Shown: positions 1-13,966, counted from the first letter of the stretch. The stretch: DNA of 64,000 bases from Enoplosus armatus (GCF_043641665.1 NC_092180.1:10843891-10907890), one strand, 5' to 3'. Program-made: numbers and translations. Notes: generated from the sequence alone by a model not told the origin.

Positions 1-1096
1 CACTGCTTTGAGTGCAGTTGAAGTTCAACATTTCACACATAATCTTTCAGAGCTTTGGCATATTGACAGCAGACTCACAATGGCAATAAATCTAAACTAC
101 ATATGGGTGCTACACAGTGGCAAAATCAGTATCAATTACAAGCTCCATCTCCAGAGAAGCTTTTACAGACAAATTCTGATTGCAAGTGGAGCGCTTCCAG
201 CAAAGTGATGATCCTATTTTTTCATCAATTCATCAACAAAATGTTACAAAATGTTACCTGTAATATTCAGACCACCGGTTTCTCTGAGCTACAACGAAAC
301 TAAAAATGCATTTAAAAGGTGCATTACCAACATTCTCTAAAATACATTAATCAGCTTATTGTGTCATCCACATCAGACCCAATATCAAAATTATGCCTGT
401 AGTAGCACATTGATATATGTGGATGATTCATTTTACACGGCCATATTTGTGTATTTTTATTTATTTTAGCTAATAGCCTGTTAATATCAGCATCAGTTAC
501 TAGCAAATTATCAAGAATAACAGTGTTAATAAGTCCACTCCATTGGTGGAAACTAAACACATGGAAGTATTGCAATGAAATTAAAAATATCACTATCAGT
601 ATATGCTTCTTTATATTGTGTGCCTACTTCTAAAAGCAGTCCTTAAATAAATCTGGTTAGAAATATGTTGGGGCTATAAGCAAGCAGGGGTAACCACAGG
701 AGCCTCACTTGTTTCCTCTGCTTACAATTTTAGAGGTCCCTTAACAGCACGTCAACATTTAATTTCATTTAATAAAGCACACACCATGGGCTACCACAAT
801 GCCGATTTGGACGAGCCCTCCAACGTAAGCAGAGCAGCAACAATTCATGTCACATACAGTATGTGCTAGAAAATGGGAAAAAGTGTTTTAAATGATTCGA
901 TTTTTCTGCAGAGCAATTCACAAAACATTTGAGTCTGCAAACTGCAGACTAAGGGAACAGAAGCAGGGAGGAGTGGGAGAATAAGCACTGTCTGCTGTGC
1001 TGTAACATTGCATGCCTGTAATATTTCATAAATGGAATGATCTGCTAGGATACTGGTACTGGACACGGAGGCAGGAGACAGATGGGCAGAGATTTG

Positions 1097-1149
<53 letters not shown>

Positions 1150-1899
1150 GGTGAGAGAGATGGGGGGTGTGCTGACAGACAGATAAAAAGGAGCTGCCGT
1201 GTCACGATGCTGCAGCTGAGTCATGGAAACCCCCCCGAGGTTCCTCAGCCAATAGCAGTAAAGCCGGGTTGGTCCAGTGCCTCTTGTATCCTGATGCAGC
1301 AGAAATCCTGTGCTCCACTCACGTCAGATTTTTGTTCCACGTCACTCCTCCGCTGAGGAAGGAGCTGGTGCAGTCGCCCAGAGAGTGGGCGAGTGTGTGA
1401 GTATGTGACGACTGAAGGGGTGTGTTGCTCATTCACCAATGTGCAGCATCACTGTAGCAAAGTGCTGCAATGTTACTCATAGATACCTGGGCTCATGCAC
1501 ATATAGCACAACCGGGCTACATCAAAGTCACAGAAACAGTTAGGTGTGTCACGCTGCAAAAACTGAACTGGAGTTGCCAAAGAAATTCAGCACCTTTTCA
1601 TCATCTTTCCATCTTTTTCCTTTTCTACTCTTCTACACTTGCTTTGGCAATGCTAACGTCTGTTTCCCATGCCAATAAAGCCCCTTTGAAAAAAAAAGTG
1701 TATGCCAGAGTATGATGCAGAGCTGTGATACTGCAGTGCAGCCCAACCCTACACTACAAACTATGTGCTTCTCTCTGGATGTAATAATACTTACACAGTG
1801 AAAATAAAGACCAAGAGGAAGGGTAGGGAAGGTGAGTTTGTGAAAAAATGAGAGAGGTAAAATTAAGTCAGTCGACAGGTAAGGGGGCATAAAACTTAC
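1..1899 (-). other. gas6 intron 4 (partial)
   Basis: The stretch left of gas6 exon 4 shows no EGF-like cysteine pattern on the minus strand and no other supportable gene. It is read as the start of intron 4. It contains a GA dinucleotide run at 1101-1146. Confidence 0.6.
1101..1146. repeat. (GA)n microsatellite
   Basis: Uninterrupted GA dinucleotides, about 23 units, in gas6 intron 4. The open frame running through it (RERERE) is an artefact of the repeat. Confidence 0.95.
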
Positions 1900-2387
1900 T
1901 GTGGACACATGTAACCAGATCCTGTTTCTTCTTTTCAGCATCTCCAAACCTCTCCATACAGGCTAGACAGAAACAAAAAGTGAAATTAAAACAAAGAGAT
2001 TACAAACATATAATCAGTCAAACCAGTTGTTATGAGTAGAGATTAAGAGTTTTAGTCAAAATGATAACTTACCTAAATACTTGGGATAGAAGTAGTCCTA
2101 AATCAGAGAGAAGAGACAGGAAAGAGAGAGGGATAAAGTTATGTAAGCGTATAAACAAAAGTCTAAACAGAACAAGATAATCTAAATAAATGCTTACAGT
2201 TAGTTGGGGGGTTCCGTTAATACTTAACATAATCTAGGATTTGGTTTCGTTTCATACCGGCTCTCTGTGCTCATACTTATGAAAGTGAAAAGCAACTCAT
2301 AAACATAATTAATTTTGACTTTGACATTTGTCTGTGTATGTGTGTGCTTAGTATCCAGATATAGATTACAATATGATTACTCTGCAA

Positions 2388-2451
<64 letters not shown>

Positions 2452-5262
2452 CTCTCTCTAATGGGTGCGGCCCTTTGCCAAAGGCTTCCTGAGAATTCTC
2501 TGCATTCCTGATAGTAGTAGCATCTCTCCCACCTCCTGGCTGCAGTATTCCTCCACATGTAGGTCAAAATGTGGGGAGATCTACCCATGGAAAAGACTGG
2601 CTCTGGAGGCACAGAGACTTCAGAGAGCCTCTGTTGCAGTAGGAGCCAGATGCAGCAGGCTGAGGTGAAAAAAAGTCTCTTGTAAGAACCAGACCAAAGC
2701 CTGCTAAAACTAGGAATATATTACACAACGTAAAGCCTGATTATAACCCTGATTTGATGTGACAACTGTTTTACAAAGGTCAGTCACATTTGGCTAAGAT
2801 GTAGTGTGGTCCCAGAACTAGTTTGGAGCTATTACTAAACTTGACTCTAACATAATAGTCAGTTTTTTATCAGCTATCTGTCCCTCCAACAAGTGAAAGA
2901 GCAGAAACTTGGTGTGATCGTGTGTTGCCAAGGATAATCATGAGTATCCAGGAGCAGCCCACTCTCCCTCTCTCTGCAGAGCCAGAAAGCTGCAGCAGAA
3001 GAAAACGCAGAGTCAGAGATGGGCACTTTCAGAATGAATAATGCAGCTATGAATGAGACTGCAGCTTTGTGGCACGACATGGTAGAAAACTACAGGCACG
3101 CAAACGCTATTCTAGTGGTGATGTGCATCCAGCTGATTCAAACTCAATTGGAAGGATCACCCGACTTCACCTTTTCCTTTGAACCCAGCTCAACTTTGCT
3201 TTAATCCTCCCTCAGCCTCCATCTCTCTCCACTTGGCTAATCTTACAAGTAATCTCTGAGTCATCGATTGCCTCATTCACTCCCTCTCCGCTACAATTCA
3301 CAAGAGTAAAGAGCATAGCATCACCAGTGCAATGCTAACAAACACGCACAATTAAAACTTCATCTGAATCTCTGAATTTCAACAAGCAGTTAAACGGACA
3401 ACATGCAAAAACAAAAACATTGAACACTGTCAGGATATACTTGTTGATATGTCTTGACAGCTAACATTTCAAAGGGGTTTGGGCAAGAAAGTATACACTA
3501 TAAATGGCCCACACTATAACTTATCTTACTGAGTAACATTCACACACACTGACACATGCAACACACTGAGCACAGATATCTATTATAAGACTTAAAAGTC
3601 TGCACTCTCAGCCAATGAATGAATACACTCTTGGCCCGTAAGCCCATGTTCCACGTTTTCCTGACACATTACGTTATTTATATGTCTGGAGCTTGTTTGC
3701 ATATTCAGCACATATACAACATATTCAATAGGCTTATGCATTCACATGGATGGAAAGGCTAATCTGCGCATTCATTCACGGAAACTAATCTGCAGTAAAT
3801 ATTCCTGAGCATACACATTGTGATGGATTTTGCATGTTGGTAAACATAAAATAGAAGGGGTGGGAGCATGTATGCAGATTAGTGAGGCAATGTGCTTTAG
3901 TGTGTTGAATGAAACACATTTCTCACCCCACTGTCATTCTCTTACAGAAAACAGCTAATCAGCTCCCAAAGAGTTTATTTGCATCACTCATGTGCATTTA
4001 TGTGTGAGGAATCTGTAAGAGTAGGAATGTGCAGACATACAGAGATACAGATGGTGAGAACACAGATGGAGAAAAGACATCCAGGTGTTTCCCATATTTG
4101 GCAGGAACCTAAGCCAAGCAGATATCCACTAGATAGGGCCAAGTTTTAGCAAATGGAATATGTTTAAGCCAAAAGTAAGACACACAAGTGGCTGTGTGTG
4201 TTTGTGTGCATATAAATATGAAGGGCAGTGTAAGGATAGCAGTGTCTTCACTGAAACTGTTTTTCATAAACTAAAGCTTAGTCACACTGACTCAATGTCT
4301 GTCACAGAAACAAACAATGAAGAGAACAAAACATGCTTAATCTTTGACATGGGAATATTATGCACACTGACAGCTATCAGCACTCTGGATTTATTGGAGC
4401 ATGAACACCAGCAGCCCAGACAATGAATCATTAGTCTAGTGTTACCGTCATCAATTTGTTACCGTCATCAATTTGTCACCATCATCAATTTGTCAATATG
4501 AACATGATGTAAACAACCGACCTTGCAGCTTTATGTTTTCTGACAAAACTACATGAAACAATATGATTTCAACTGGTAACTGTGTTTTTGTTGGTTAAAA
4601 GACTTCTCTGAGTTTTTACTGAATACTGCAGTCCCTCAATGGAGAAGAAGCCAGAAGGTGTGGTGTGTGATTGTGTTTGGTGGGGGGGGGCTGAAACCTG
4701 CTTGCAGCCTTGACTGAAAACCACAACTTCAGTGGTGGTTTTGTGCCATTATATATAATATACTAACCGTCTCCGGGTCGTTTTCAAACACTTCTCTGGC
4801 CTCCTCTTTGGTGCACTTTTCCTCCACACACTCCCTCTCCAAGTGTCCTTGCTTCGTCTCCTCGAAAACTTGATTTGCTCTCCTGTGTCTGCTCAGAAAC
4901 TGGTTCGCCTCATGGGGAGACAATGAAACTAAAAAAAGAAAAGAGAGACATCCCCAAAATACATTAATTAACCTACAAGAACGAGAGAAGGTCAAACAAC
5001 TCTGGAGTTAAGCAATATTTTGGCTCCCAAAAACGAAAACATGTCAGAAAGGTTGCGAAACATCTACTGTTAAAGCACCATTAATGACGTTAATAACTAA
5101 GGCATGTATCATCATCAGCCACAACACAAATGTCAAAGGGGACTTAGCGAGCTAGCTAGCCACCTAGCATGTAATTGTTTACTTACTGCTGTCGGACCAG
5201 CGGACAACCAGCAGGATTAGCAGGGCTGCCGATGAAAGGGACTTTGTCGGGGTCAGCCGCAT
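1900..5262 (-). CDS. gas6: gas6, growth arrest-specific 6 (5' part, four coding exons; continues off the left edge)
   Basis: Secreted vitamin K-dependent ligand of the TAM receptor tyrosine kinases (family knowledge). Exons in order: 5187-5262, 4768-4928, 2073-2097, 1900-1962, all with AG/GT borders and compatible phases. Exon 1 gives a start Met and hydrophobic signal peptide (core ALLILLVV). Exon 2 gives a propeptide ending RHRR and the Gla domain, with Glu at all eleven usual Gla positions ([23 protein letters not shown]). Exon 3 is the typical 25-nt exon (DYFYPKYL). Exon 4 encodes a disulphide loop with 16 residues between its cysteines, the same as human GAS6 and much shorter than the protein S thrombin-sensitive loop. 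[10 protein letters not shown] and FENDPET also favour gas6 over pros1. EGF and laminin-G exons are not visible and should lie left of base 1. The ATG at 5262 is chosen because it directly precedes the signal peptide. It sits 3.4 kb downstream of pros1, on the same strand. Confidence 0.9.
2391..2449. repeat. (GT)n microsatellite
   Basis: About 29 GT units in gas6 intron 2, between the Gla exon and the 25-nt exon. Confidence 0.95.
4441..4491. repeat. 17-bp minisatellite, three units
   Basis: Three tandem 17-bp units (GTTACCGTCATCAATTT, the third with two changes) in gas6 intron 2. Confidence 0.85.
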
Positions 5263-5800
5263 TGTTTAACCGCTGTGTCTGCGCAAGGCTTGAGAAACTT
5301 TCTCCTGTCCCGTCTTGTAGTCTCTCTACCCCCTCTCTATCTCTCAGCCTCCCAGTCTCTCAATGTCAATGCTGTTTGCAACGAGCCGAGGCTAACGTTA
5401 GTGCGAAACACTGCAGGTATTCAGGTACTTCCGACCGTTGGCCGTTAACGTCTTTGATGTGAAATCACTGCAGCGCGGAGCGTCGCAAGCTAAACTGTCG
5501 TGTGTCTCTCCCGCATATCGTTCATAACACAGCAAACTAATTTAAGCGGCCGTCCTCTTTTCTCTGCGGTTCAGCTCGTCCCCATTGCGGTCTGTAACGT
5601 TACTTTATTTTCTGACCCTCCTCTCTGGTGTGGAGCCCTCTCTCTCTCTCTCTCTGGCCGGACTGAGTCCACTCTCTCTGCGGAGAAAGACTGCACGCCT
5701 CTGCTGCTTCAGGAGGGGGAGTAGCTCTGAAAAGTGCAGGCAGGAGTTTGTAACGATGCAGCCCTCCAGACACCTCTCCCTCATCCCTCCCTCCCCTCCT
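5263..5800 (-). promoter_or_regulatory. Probable gas6 5' UTR and promoter region
   Basis: Sequence upstream of the gas6 ATG on the minus strand. It is locally richer in CpG than the surroundings and has pyrimidine/purine tracts (CT run near 5636-5656). No TATA box or start site can be fixed by eye; the call rests on position. Confidence 0.35.
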
Positions 5801-5944
5801 TTAATGTGCGTGTGTGTGTGGCTGTGTGCGTGTGTGGGCACCCATTATCATACTGAAAAAAAGAAGAAGATAAAATTAAAGCTCACTGGTAGTTAATGCT
5901 TTAATACTGTTGTAGCTGTAGTGCTTCCAGCCTGGGTGCTGGAA

Positions 5945-6466
5945 TGTAACTAAATACATTAACTCAGTTACTTTATATTTACCTGTACTTTACTTGAGTA
6001 TTTTCACGTTATGCTACTCGATACTTCTACTCCACTACACAGGCAAATACTGTGCTTTTTACTGCACTACATTTGTGTGATAGCTATAGTTAGGCACCAC
6101 TTAGGGTGTTTAAGTTGTAACAAATTACTTTCTCAATGGTTAATAAATAACTTACTAATGCAGCAGAGATAAGCAGTAATTAGATGAACTTTTTTTTATT
6201 ACATAAGTTAAATGAAATGAAACTACCCAATAGTAAATACAATTGTTCAAGTCAACATTATAATTCTACTTAAACATTAATGCATCAATAATACTAATCT
6301 AACAATACACATAATGATAAAACTCTCTGCAAGGGGCCATTCTGTATTATGGACAATGTGAATTTCAACTTTTGATATTTAAAGTATATTGCGCTAATAC
6401 TTGAGTAACATTTTGAATTTACTGCTTTTACTTAAGTAAAAGATCTGAGAGCTTCTTCCTCAACTT
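5945..6466 (+). mobile_element. Non-autonomous DNA-transposon derivative, family 1 copy A
   Basis: Starts with the motif GTAACTAAATACATT and ends near ACTTAAGTAAAAGATCTGAG plus a TTCTTCCTC tail. Internal motifs (TACTTGAGTATTTTCACGTTATGCTAC, shortened here, and CTTCTACTCCACTAC) match copies at 17053, 36575, 53862 and 58804. From general knowledge this is an abundant spiny-rayed fish repeat, probably hAT-like. No transposase is encoded. Confidence 0.7.
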
Positions 6467-8176
6467 TAGAGGTGAAGTCAGAGCAGTCATTAAACAGTTT
6501 AAAAAAACACTTATTTTAGACCCACACTATTCCAAGCAGTTTTTCTTTCTGTTTCGTATTCTCTGAATCTTGTGTGACAAATCTGTTTTGCTCGTTCCTG
6601 TTTTCAGTATCTCATTTCTCTACGGTTCAGCCCGCATTTACCCTCGGTTTACCCTCTTTGCTCTTTGTGTTTGACTTGCTTTTCATCTGTATTCCTATTT
6701 ATGTATCTAGGCCATTAGGCCATAGTGTGTTACATGTTCAACTATTCTGTTTTTTTCATACACAGGGTCACAATAAAATTGCACGTGATAGTTTTGTTCA
6801 AGTGCTCCTCATCAAGATGAGAAATTAAATGAGTATTGATAAGAGATATTGTGATGTACCTTAAGGTTGGAGAATGATAATTATTTAAAATGTTTTATGT
6901 TACTGTAAATGTTTAACAGTAAAAAACAATTTTCCAAATAATAACAAAAATATTTTTTTACAAGCTACATTGATGCCTGTTGTCTTTTTAAATATGGAAC
7001 TAAAGTCTAAAGTTGATTGAGTTATTGACTGTCTGATTATTCACTAAACTGAGGGGTATTACAAACAAATCCAAGTATTGCAGAGATATCCCAAAAATTC
7101 ATAGGTGTGATGATGCTAACAACAAAAAGTTTTACTAATATTTTATGTGTAGTATATGCTAAAATTGAATGAAAATATGATTTTGACAACCTAGTTTAAA
7201 GTGGACTGACTGGCAGAATGAAGCATGATGGTGCATTGGCATGCATCCATCTGTCAGTACAGAAACCTCCAAATGAAGGAGAAAACACACCAGGGTCCAA
7301 CAGTGTTTTGTTAACAACTGCTTTACGAGTTTGTTGTGTCACCAAGGGCTCAGGACACCAGCAATGCCAGAAAGAAGGCCACAGGAAAGACTCAGGAAGT
7401 GTGCTTTGGATACTATTGTGTTGAAGATATACCAGAATAAATGAATTATCATGTCATTCTGATCAACCTACTGCCTTCAGCTGCAACACAGTCACTGAAG
7501 GAGAAACAGACCTTGTGGACTCATATATTGTTTGTTGTGTTATGTTAAAACTTGCAGCATTATCATTTCATATTCAAAGACTACCAGAAACTAATTTTGG
7601 ATACCTCTATGAAGAAAGTTCCTGTGTGGCCTTGTCTCGGGAAAGATGGCAAATAAATGTAAACGTTGCTTTGACCAATTTTATTAAAACAAACATAAAA
7701 CAAACACTGAACAACTACATTTAAGTTATATATTAAAGATGGCTTGTTTTATATACAAGGTGAATTCTGAACACAGTTGAGGACAGAAATGGAAGAACAG
7801 AAGTTGTAGATAGCCTTGCAAGACCAGCCATAATGAGAGGTGTAGTGACAACCATGGTCGGTTCTGGGAACAATAAAATAATAAGCCATGTTTCTAAATG
7901 TTACTAAACAACACCTCAGGAAGGCAGAGCTCTAATAAAGAATGGTGATTCAAACAAGAAGATGTCACAGAATTGAAAAAAGCAAAAGCCTGGAGGCTCA
8001 GCTTTCTCTTCTGTGGTTTTCCCCCGCCACAACCAACAACTACAATTTCAGCTAGTTGTCTCCAGACGTCTGCCTCCACGAGACCAGATTGAAGAGAATT
8101 TAGAGATAGTACCATGATTCAACAACAGGGACAAAGACGCAGGTGGTCTCAAAGCCTGGTCAACAGTGACCATTTG

Positions 8177-8182
8177 TTTATT
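8177..8182 (-). terminator. Candidate pros1 polyadenylation signal
   Basis: AATAAA on the minus strand about 435 nt past the pros1 stop codon. A second AATAAA lies at 7680-7685. Which one is used cannot be told from sequence alone. Confidence 0.35.
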
Positions 8183-8616
8183 TTTTCTACACAAACATAA
8201 CCATCTCTTGCTCAAAACATGGTATGCCTGCTACAGAGCTCAGCTCTTTTCAAACGCTTCTTGGAAAGCATTTAATTCATTGCAACAAACTGCTACAACT
8301 ACGTCATCAAGCTGTCCAGCTTCCGACCAGCTCACTGGCAAGCCAGCTCTCGTTGAGAAAAACCCCCAAACAAAATGCTCCCAGGACAGGAACAATAATA
8401 CTGTATGGATGAAAACCGTAAAACAAATCTTAAAATAAACCCATCAGAGAAAGTCAACAAAAATGACTATAACTGTCTACCTCTATCTCCTCTTCTTGTC
8501 ATTTCTCTCTCACCCCCTCCCCCCCATCTTATATATATCTCTTTTTCCAAAATATCCCAAGAAGTGGCCGCTGTGGGATGCTGCCTACTTTTAATGTGCC
8601 TCGTTGTTAATTAAGG

Positions 8617-11600
8617 TCACTTTCTGTGCAGGTGCGGTGCATCAGGGTGACTCTCAGGGGCAGACACAGGAGGACAGGAATGGGACTTAATGCTGTTGTG
8701 TTTGCTGAGAGCCTCGTCAAAGTCCAGCTGCTGGCCGTTGATAGTGATGTCCATGCAGCCGTGGTAAAAGGCCGTCACAGGGGTGGCAGGTAACGGGACA
8801 TCGTCTGAAAGACAGAGAGAGAGCGGGGCAGTCAGTGAGACTGACAATGAGAATTGTCCTCAGACAGCAACCCTTCATGAGATGTCTTGAGAGATATCAC
8901 GCTAGTATATGGGGACAGCAATTCAAAAATAAATGTAGGGGCTTTACCTCGGCCTTCTGAAGCTCATTGGAAGTCAGAGCTGAGAACTGAATTAATGTAG
9001 TTTAGTTCTAGTCAAAATATGGACCATCATTTTTTTTAACTGGATGGAGATGAGTCACAACTTCTTGACTGAAGTTAAAAACGCTATTGCAGTCTAACAA
9101 TGCAAACTCAAATATTCCAGCCCACACCAGGAGGCTGACTTTCCTTAATTAATTTATTCAGTCATACATTTAACAACAAATCTGACAGTGTTGTTTATTC
9201 AGAGGGAGGAAAAGTAACTAAAGGTTTTAGCCATGCTAGCGGCATGGCTCTTGGGCTCACGATGTTGGTCAGAGTTGGTCGGTCGGTCCACCACTTTGGT
9301 CCAGACTAAAATATCTCAACAACTACATTGCCATGAAATATTGTGCAGACACTCATGGTTCCCAGAAAGTGTCTTCTGCTGACTTTGGTGATCCCCTGAC
9401 TTTTCCTCTAGCTCCACCATGACGTTGACATTTGGATTTTAGTGAAATATCTCAACAACTATTGAATGGATTACCATGAAACCTTCATGTCCCCTCAGAA
9501 TGATGAATTGTAATCACTTTGGCGATCCCTTAAACTTTAATCTAGCGCCATCATCTGGTCAAAAATATAAATTGTCCAATAATTTGGTGCATGACCAAAA
9601 TCCTGCATCATCCTCAACTGTACTTTTGTGTTTAGTCATAATTATCAAATGCTAACACTGTAAACTAAGATGTGACAATGGTAAACATTATACCTGGAGA
9701 ACATCAGCATGTTAGCATTGTCACTGTGAGTATGACAGTATGGTGACATTAGCATTTAGCTCAAAGCAGCCTACAGTTTTGCTATTACAGCACAATCAAG
9801 AGGATATTCCTTTGTTTGGAACTTCTTTTCCAGCATAAGGAAATCTCTGAAAAAGTTTTCTTATTTATCGATGAGGACGGTTTGGTATTCATGAAATGAT
9901 TATAGCCAGGAAGCCACATTGGCCCTTTCATGATGATGATATATAGCTAATAAATCATGCTCATAGTTATCTTCAAAAGAGTTAACTTTTGTACTTTTAC
10001 TTGAACTAACCTGGTATCCCACCAATATATGTACTGATGGGGTTCTGCATGGTGTTGTTGAGGCGCTGCAGTGCCTCCCGCAGGACATCAGACTTCATGT
10101 AGGTAACAGAGGAGGAGTTGGCTGAGATCTGGATTTCTGTGGGAGTCACATTCAGCTGCACTGTCAGCCGGTCAGGGTAACACAACATGAGTGAGTCCAG
10201 TGTCGCCACAGAGATGCCGTACAGGAACACTTGCAGGTTCTGGAGCATGGAGGACAAATAACATCGCAAAGTTTAATCACGTGTGAGACATGCAGAGATA
10301 CACGTGCTTATTTCCAACAAAAGTGTGAAATAACTCACAGCATCATCTTGTCCCTGCGTTACCACAGTGACGGACACTGGGACTGTGTTGTTGTGGACAA
10401 GAGCAAAGAGGACACCTGTGCTGCTGGACGGACGTATACTCATCTTGATATCCACATTCCAGCTCCCAGAATCACCTAGTTACACACACCATACACAAGG
10501 GGAAACACAGATTTATTTCTTTTGTCAGGTTGGAAATTTAGGAGCTTTGGCCATTTCCAAGTTTTTACCTGAATTGGAGGATCCCATGGTTCTAGGTTTA
10601 CTCAACTCTGACCCTGACAAGTTCTGTCATGATATGGAATATATGGACCATAAATAGATGTAACAGCTACAGTGGAACCTACCATATATGTCTACTCTGT
10701 ACCTGTGCTGGTACCTGTGCTGGATTTCCCCATAAGGATTAATGAAGTATAACTTACTCACTGTAGTCAATGTTGAAGCGTGCAAGTCCTTCCCCAGGGA
10801 AGAAAGATCCTTGTTCCACATGCACAAAGCAATGTTTGCTCTTCTTCTCCTGGATGACCTCCTTTACACCAGATGCCCCCTGGTTCATCAGGTTCCAGCC
10901 CCGGATGCAGCCGTCCAGTCGAGGGTTGATCTAGTGGATGGATGGATACACACATTGAGTACAACACTGGACTGGAGTCGGTCCAATATAAATCCCTATC
11001 TATTCATTTCACAATGTTATAAAGGTTATTAGATGTGGGGGGAAAAAATCCATGTTTGCTGGGTGATTCATTGCATGTGCATGCTTTCAGATGACCTACT
11101 TACAGGTTTGATGACGTTGTCCGTGCGGTTGGGTAGACCAGCGATGTAGACCTTGGTCTCCAGTTTGCCATTAACAGAAGTGAAGAGACTCTCAGGGCTG
11201 TTGATGCTCATCACAGCTTCCTTGCTGATCTTCACACTGATACTGCTCTCCAGTTCATCCACAGAGATCTGCATGTTACACATTATCATCATCTCTTTCT
11301 CACTGTACTTTAACTCAACACAGTTTAGCACCGGAGCACATGGTTACCACAACACAATCCACTTTCAATCAATTCAGTCTATCGATTAGCACTTTATTAG
11401 CCACAGGGGAACAAGCTCAGTATGTGTAGGGAATTACTGGACTACAGCTTTTTCTTACCACATGCCACTGCCCATCATTGATGGCTTTTCCTCCGCTGGT
11501 GACCTTGAACGTGTGCTGGTTTTTGAACTGAACTTCAATGCGACCGCCTCTTAGCCCCAACATGAACCACGAGTCCTGGGAGGACTCCGCATACAGCACA

Positions 11601-11645
11601 ACTCCCTCTGGGTCGAATGTACGAAAGTCAAACTCTGCTGCAAAC
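8617..11645 (-). other. pros1: pros1 exons 9-14: laminin-G (SHBG-like) region
   Basis: Together with the end of exon 8 these exons encode the two laminin-G modules that bind C4b-binding protein in mammals and TAM receptors (family knowledge). Landmarks: [14 protein letters not shown] (exon 9), [18 protein letters not shown] (exon 11), [13 protein letters not shown] (exon 12), YIGGIPG joined to [18 protein letters not shown] (exons 13-14). N-glycosylation sequons are visible (NVT, NSS, NNT). The C-terminus is about 15 residues past the last conserved Cys and is His/Pro-rich ([10 protein letters not shown]), unlike the Lys-rich human tail. Confidence 0.9.
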
Positions 11646-13930
11646 CTAACAGCCAGAAACAGAAAGACTGGAATATGAGTTTATAAAGTATCCTAATTAC
11701 TACAAAGTAATTGCATTGTCCATACCAATGTTTTAGCATCCATTTCACATCCATTAACAATCACTCACATCCATTTAACAATTTATTGATTTGTGGTTGG
11801 GCTTTTCCAGGCATTTCCAGGCATCAACAGACTTAATCCATTTCAGTATGGTATGAAAATCCATTTCTAGAGGCCTGGAACTTACTTGAGATAGGTAGAA
11901 GTGAAAATCATGCCTACTATTATTGTATTGTCAAATTACATTTTTGTTTGACAATCGCTGAGACGGAGCATTAAGCTGTATTTTACGCTCAGATGATTGA
12001 TACTCATATCCTCCATCTAGATTTTAAATTGAATTGAAGAATTACATTTTGATTTAAGATGTTTTTTTTGGTCAAACTACTGTTTCAAAGGTCAAGGATG
12101 AATTTTTATGCTCTGACTTATAGTTGTGGCGTAATACAGTGCAGATGTTGGGAGTAAAACACACAAAACACATTTGTGATCATTTAAGTAGACTACATTT
12201 GTGTGTGTGTGTGTGTTTGTGATGGACCCTCACTTTGTGTTCTCTGGCAGACGGAAGCGCAGAAAGATGACAGGAAGGCCTGCAAACTGCTCGCCCAGGT
12301 AAAGCATCTCAGGGTGTTTGAAGTCATGCAGGTCCACACAAACGGGGATTCTTTCACAGTACCGCTCATTGTCCGCCAAACGAATACCCTGACGACCATC
12401 GCAGTGACACGCATAGCTGCCCACTGTGTTTATACAAGTCCCGTCGCACACACTCAACTCGCACTCATCTACATCTGCATCAACAGGAAAAGAAAAATTT
12501 ACAGGAAGTGGCCTTTAGCTCAATGCCTATGGTAGCTTTTTAATGACTACATACAAAATACATACACAAATCTGGTTTAATGTACTCAGTTTTGTCACCA
12601 GTCGGACTTTATGACTTGTGGTGGTAAGACAGGAACAATAAATTGAAGTCTCACCATTGCAGGTCTTGGAAGTGAAGTTATATTTGAAACCCAGGGGACA
12701 TCTGCACTGATACATGCCCAGCGTGTTGACACATTTAGCCGGTTCTTCACAGATATTGGGGTACAAGAGGCATTCATTGATATCTGGAAAACAGTAAATT
12801 AACAGGACAAATGGTCCGGTGTGAATTTGTAATATGAACTGTCTGAGTCCTGATTAAAAAAATAAAATGGCAAATAAACTACATACGGTTGATTGCAAGT
12901 GTAATTTTGTTATGTGGAAAAAATTAATAAATATGACATGACCATGATATGGCCTACAGTACCTTTCTTTATTTGTTTTGTAAAAGTGACTTTATCATTG
13001 TGCCATAATGAAGTGCAGCTGCAAGCACACATTGTTTTGAAACTCAAACAAATTCAAGGCAGGAGTCAGCTGCGGAAAATCATTGCTTTCATGAGATATG
13101 TTAAAATTAAACCTAGCAGACAAGCAGTAAGAAAACTCACTGACTAACTGAATACGGCTGATGTTCAGCTGCCATCTCTCAAATCTTATGTCAGTCTCCT
13201 TCAGTGTGTTGCAGAAACAAGTTGTTGACAGATAATTATCTAATTTCTTCAGTCATTTATAAAGCACTGGTTCACTGGTTCTAGTTTCTCAACTGTGAAC
13301 TGCTGTTGATATTTGATAGATTAAGAAACTGTTATAACAGTATTTGCTTGCAACTTATGGTATGCTTTGGAAAATGTCGACATCAATCAGTCAACATTAA
13401 AGTATAATTTGGGATATGTATTGATGGGCTATTTGCAAAACCATGTCTAAATCTCCACAACCCATCAAAAAAAAGACGGACAGAGCAAATTTACCAAACT
13501 GACTCAGTCCATGTTTGTGAAGACTTTGTACATTCAACACACTCAAAGATAAACACTGAGTGAACTGCCCACACAAATTAGGACAGATAGAAATAAATGG
13601 AAATGAGACAACAAGTATCTACAAACTATAAGCAGGTTCTAACAGCTCAGAGATATGAAACTGCTGGTCTGTTTGCAGCACAAAGCATGGACCTTTTCAG
13701 ATGTTAAAAGCTTTTCACAATCTGTTGTATAAGAGGTCACCTCAGGTCAGTTTTAGAAATAACAAATGGTTCGGGCCCTGAGGACAACAGCTGGACAATT
13801 TTTGTTATAAGTGCGTAGGGTTCCACCGTCCATAAGGAAGTTATCAAGAAGAATAATACACGGTGTAAAAATGTGTGTTTGCTCAGGACAGTAAAAGCTG
13901 AATGTCTTCATATGTAGGACATAAGCCATT

Positions 13931-13966
<36 letters not shown>

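Larger units (their letters stand above)
5263..8616. other. gas6-pros1 intergenic spacer
   Basis: About 3.4 kb between the gas6 start codon and the pros1 stop codon. It holds the presumed gas6 promoter, a DNA-transposon derivative (5945-6466) and the pros1 3' UTR. No other gene is supported. Confidence 0.75.

Noticed and set aside
4441..4491. CRISPR-like array
   Set aside because: Three directly abutting units with no spacers, in a vertebrate intron.
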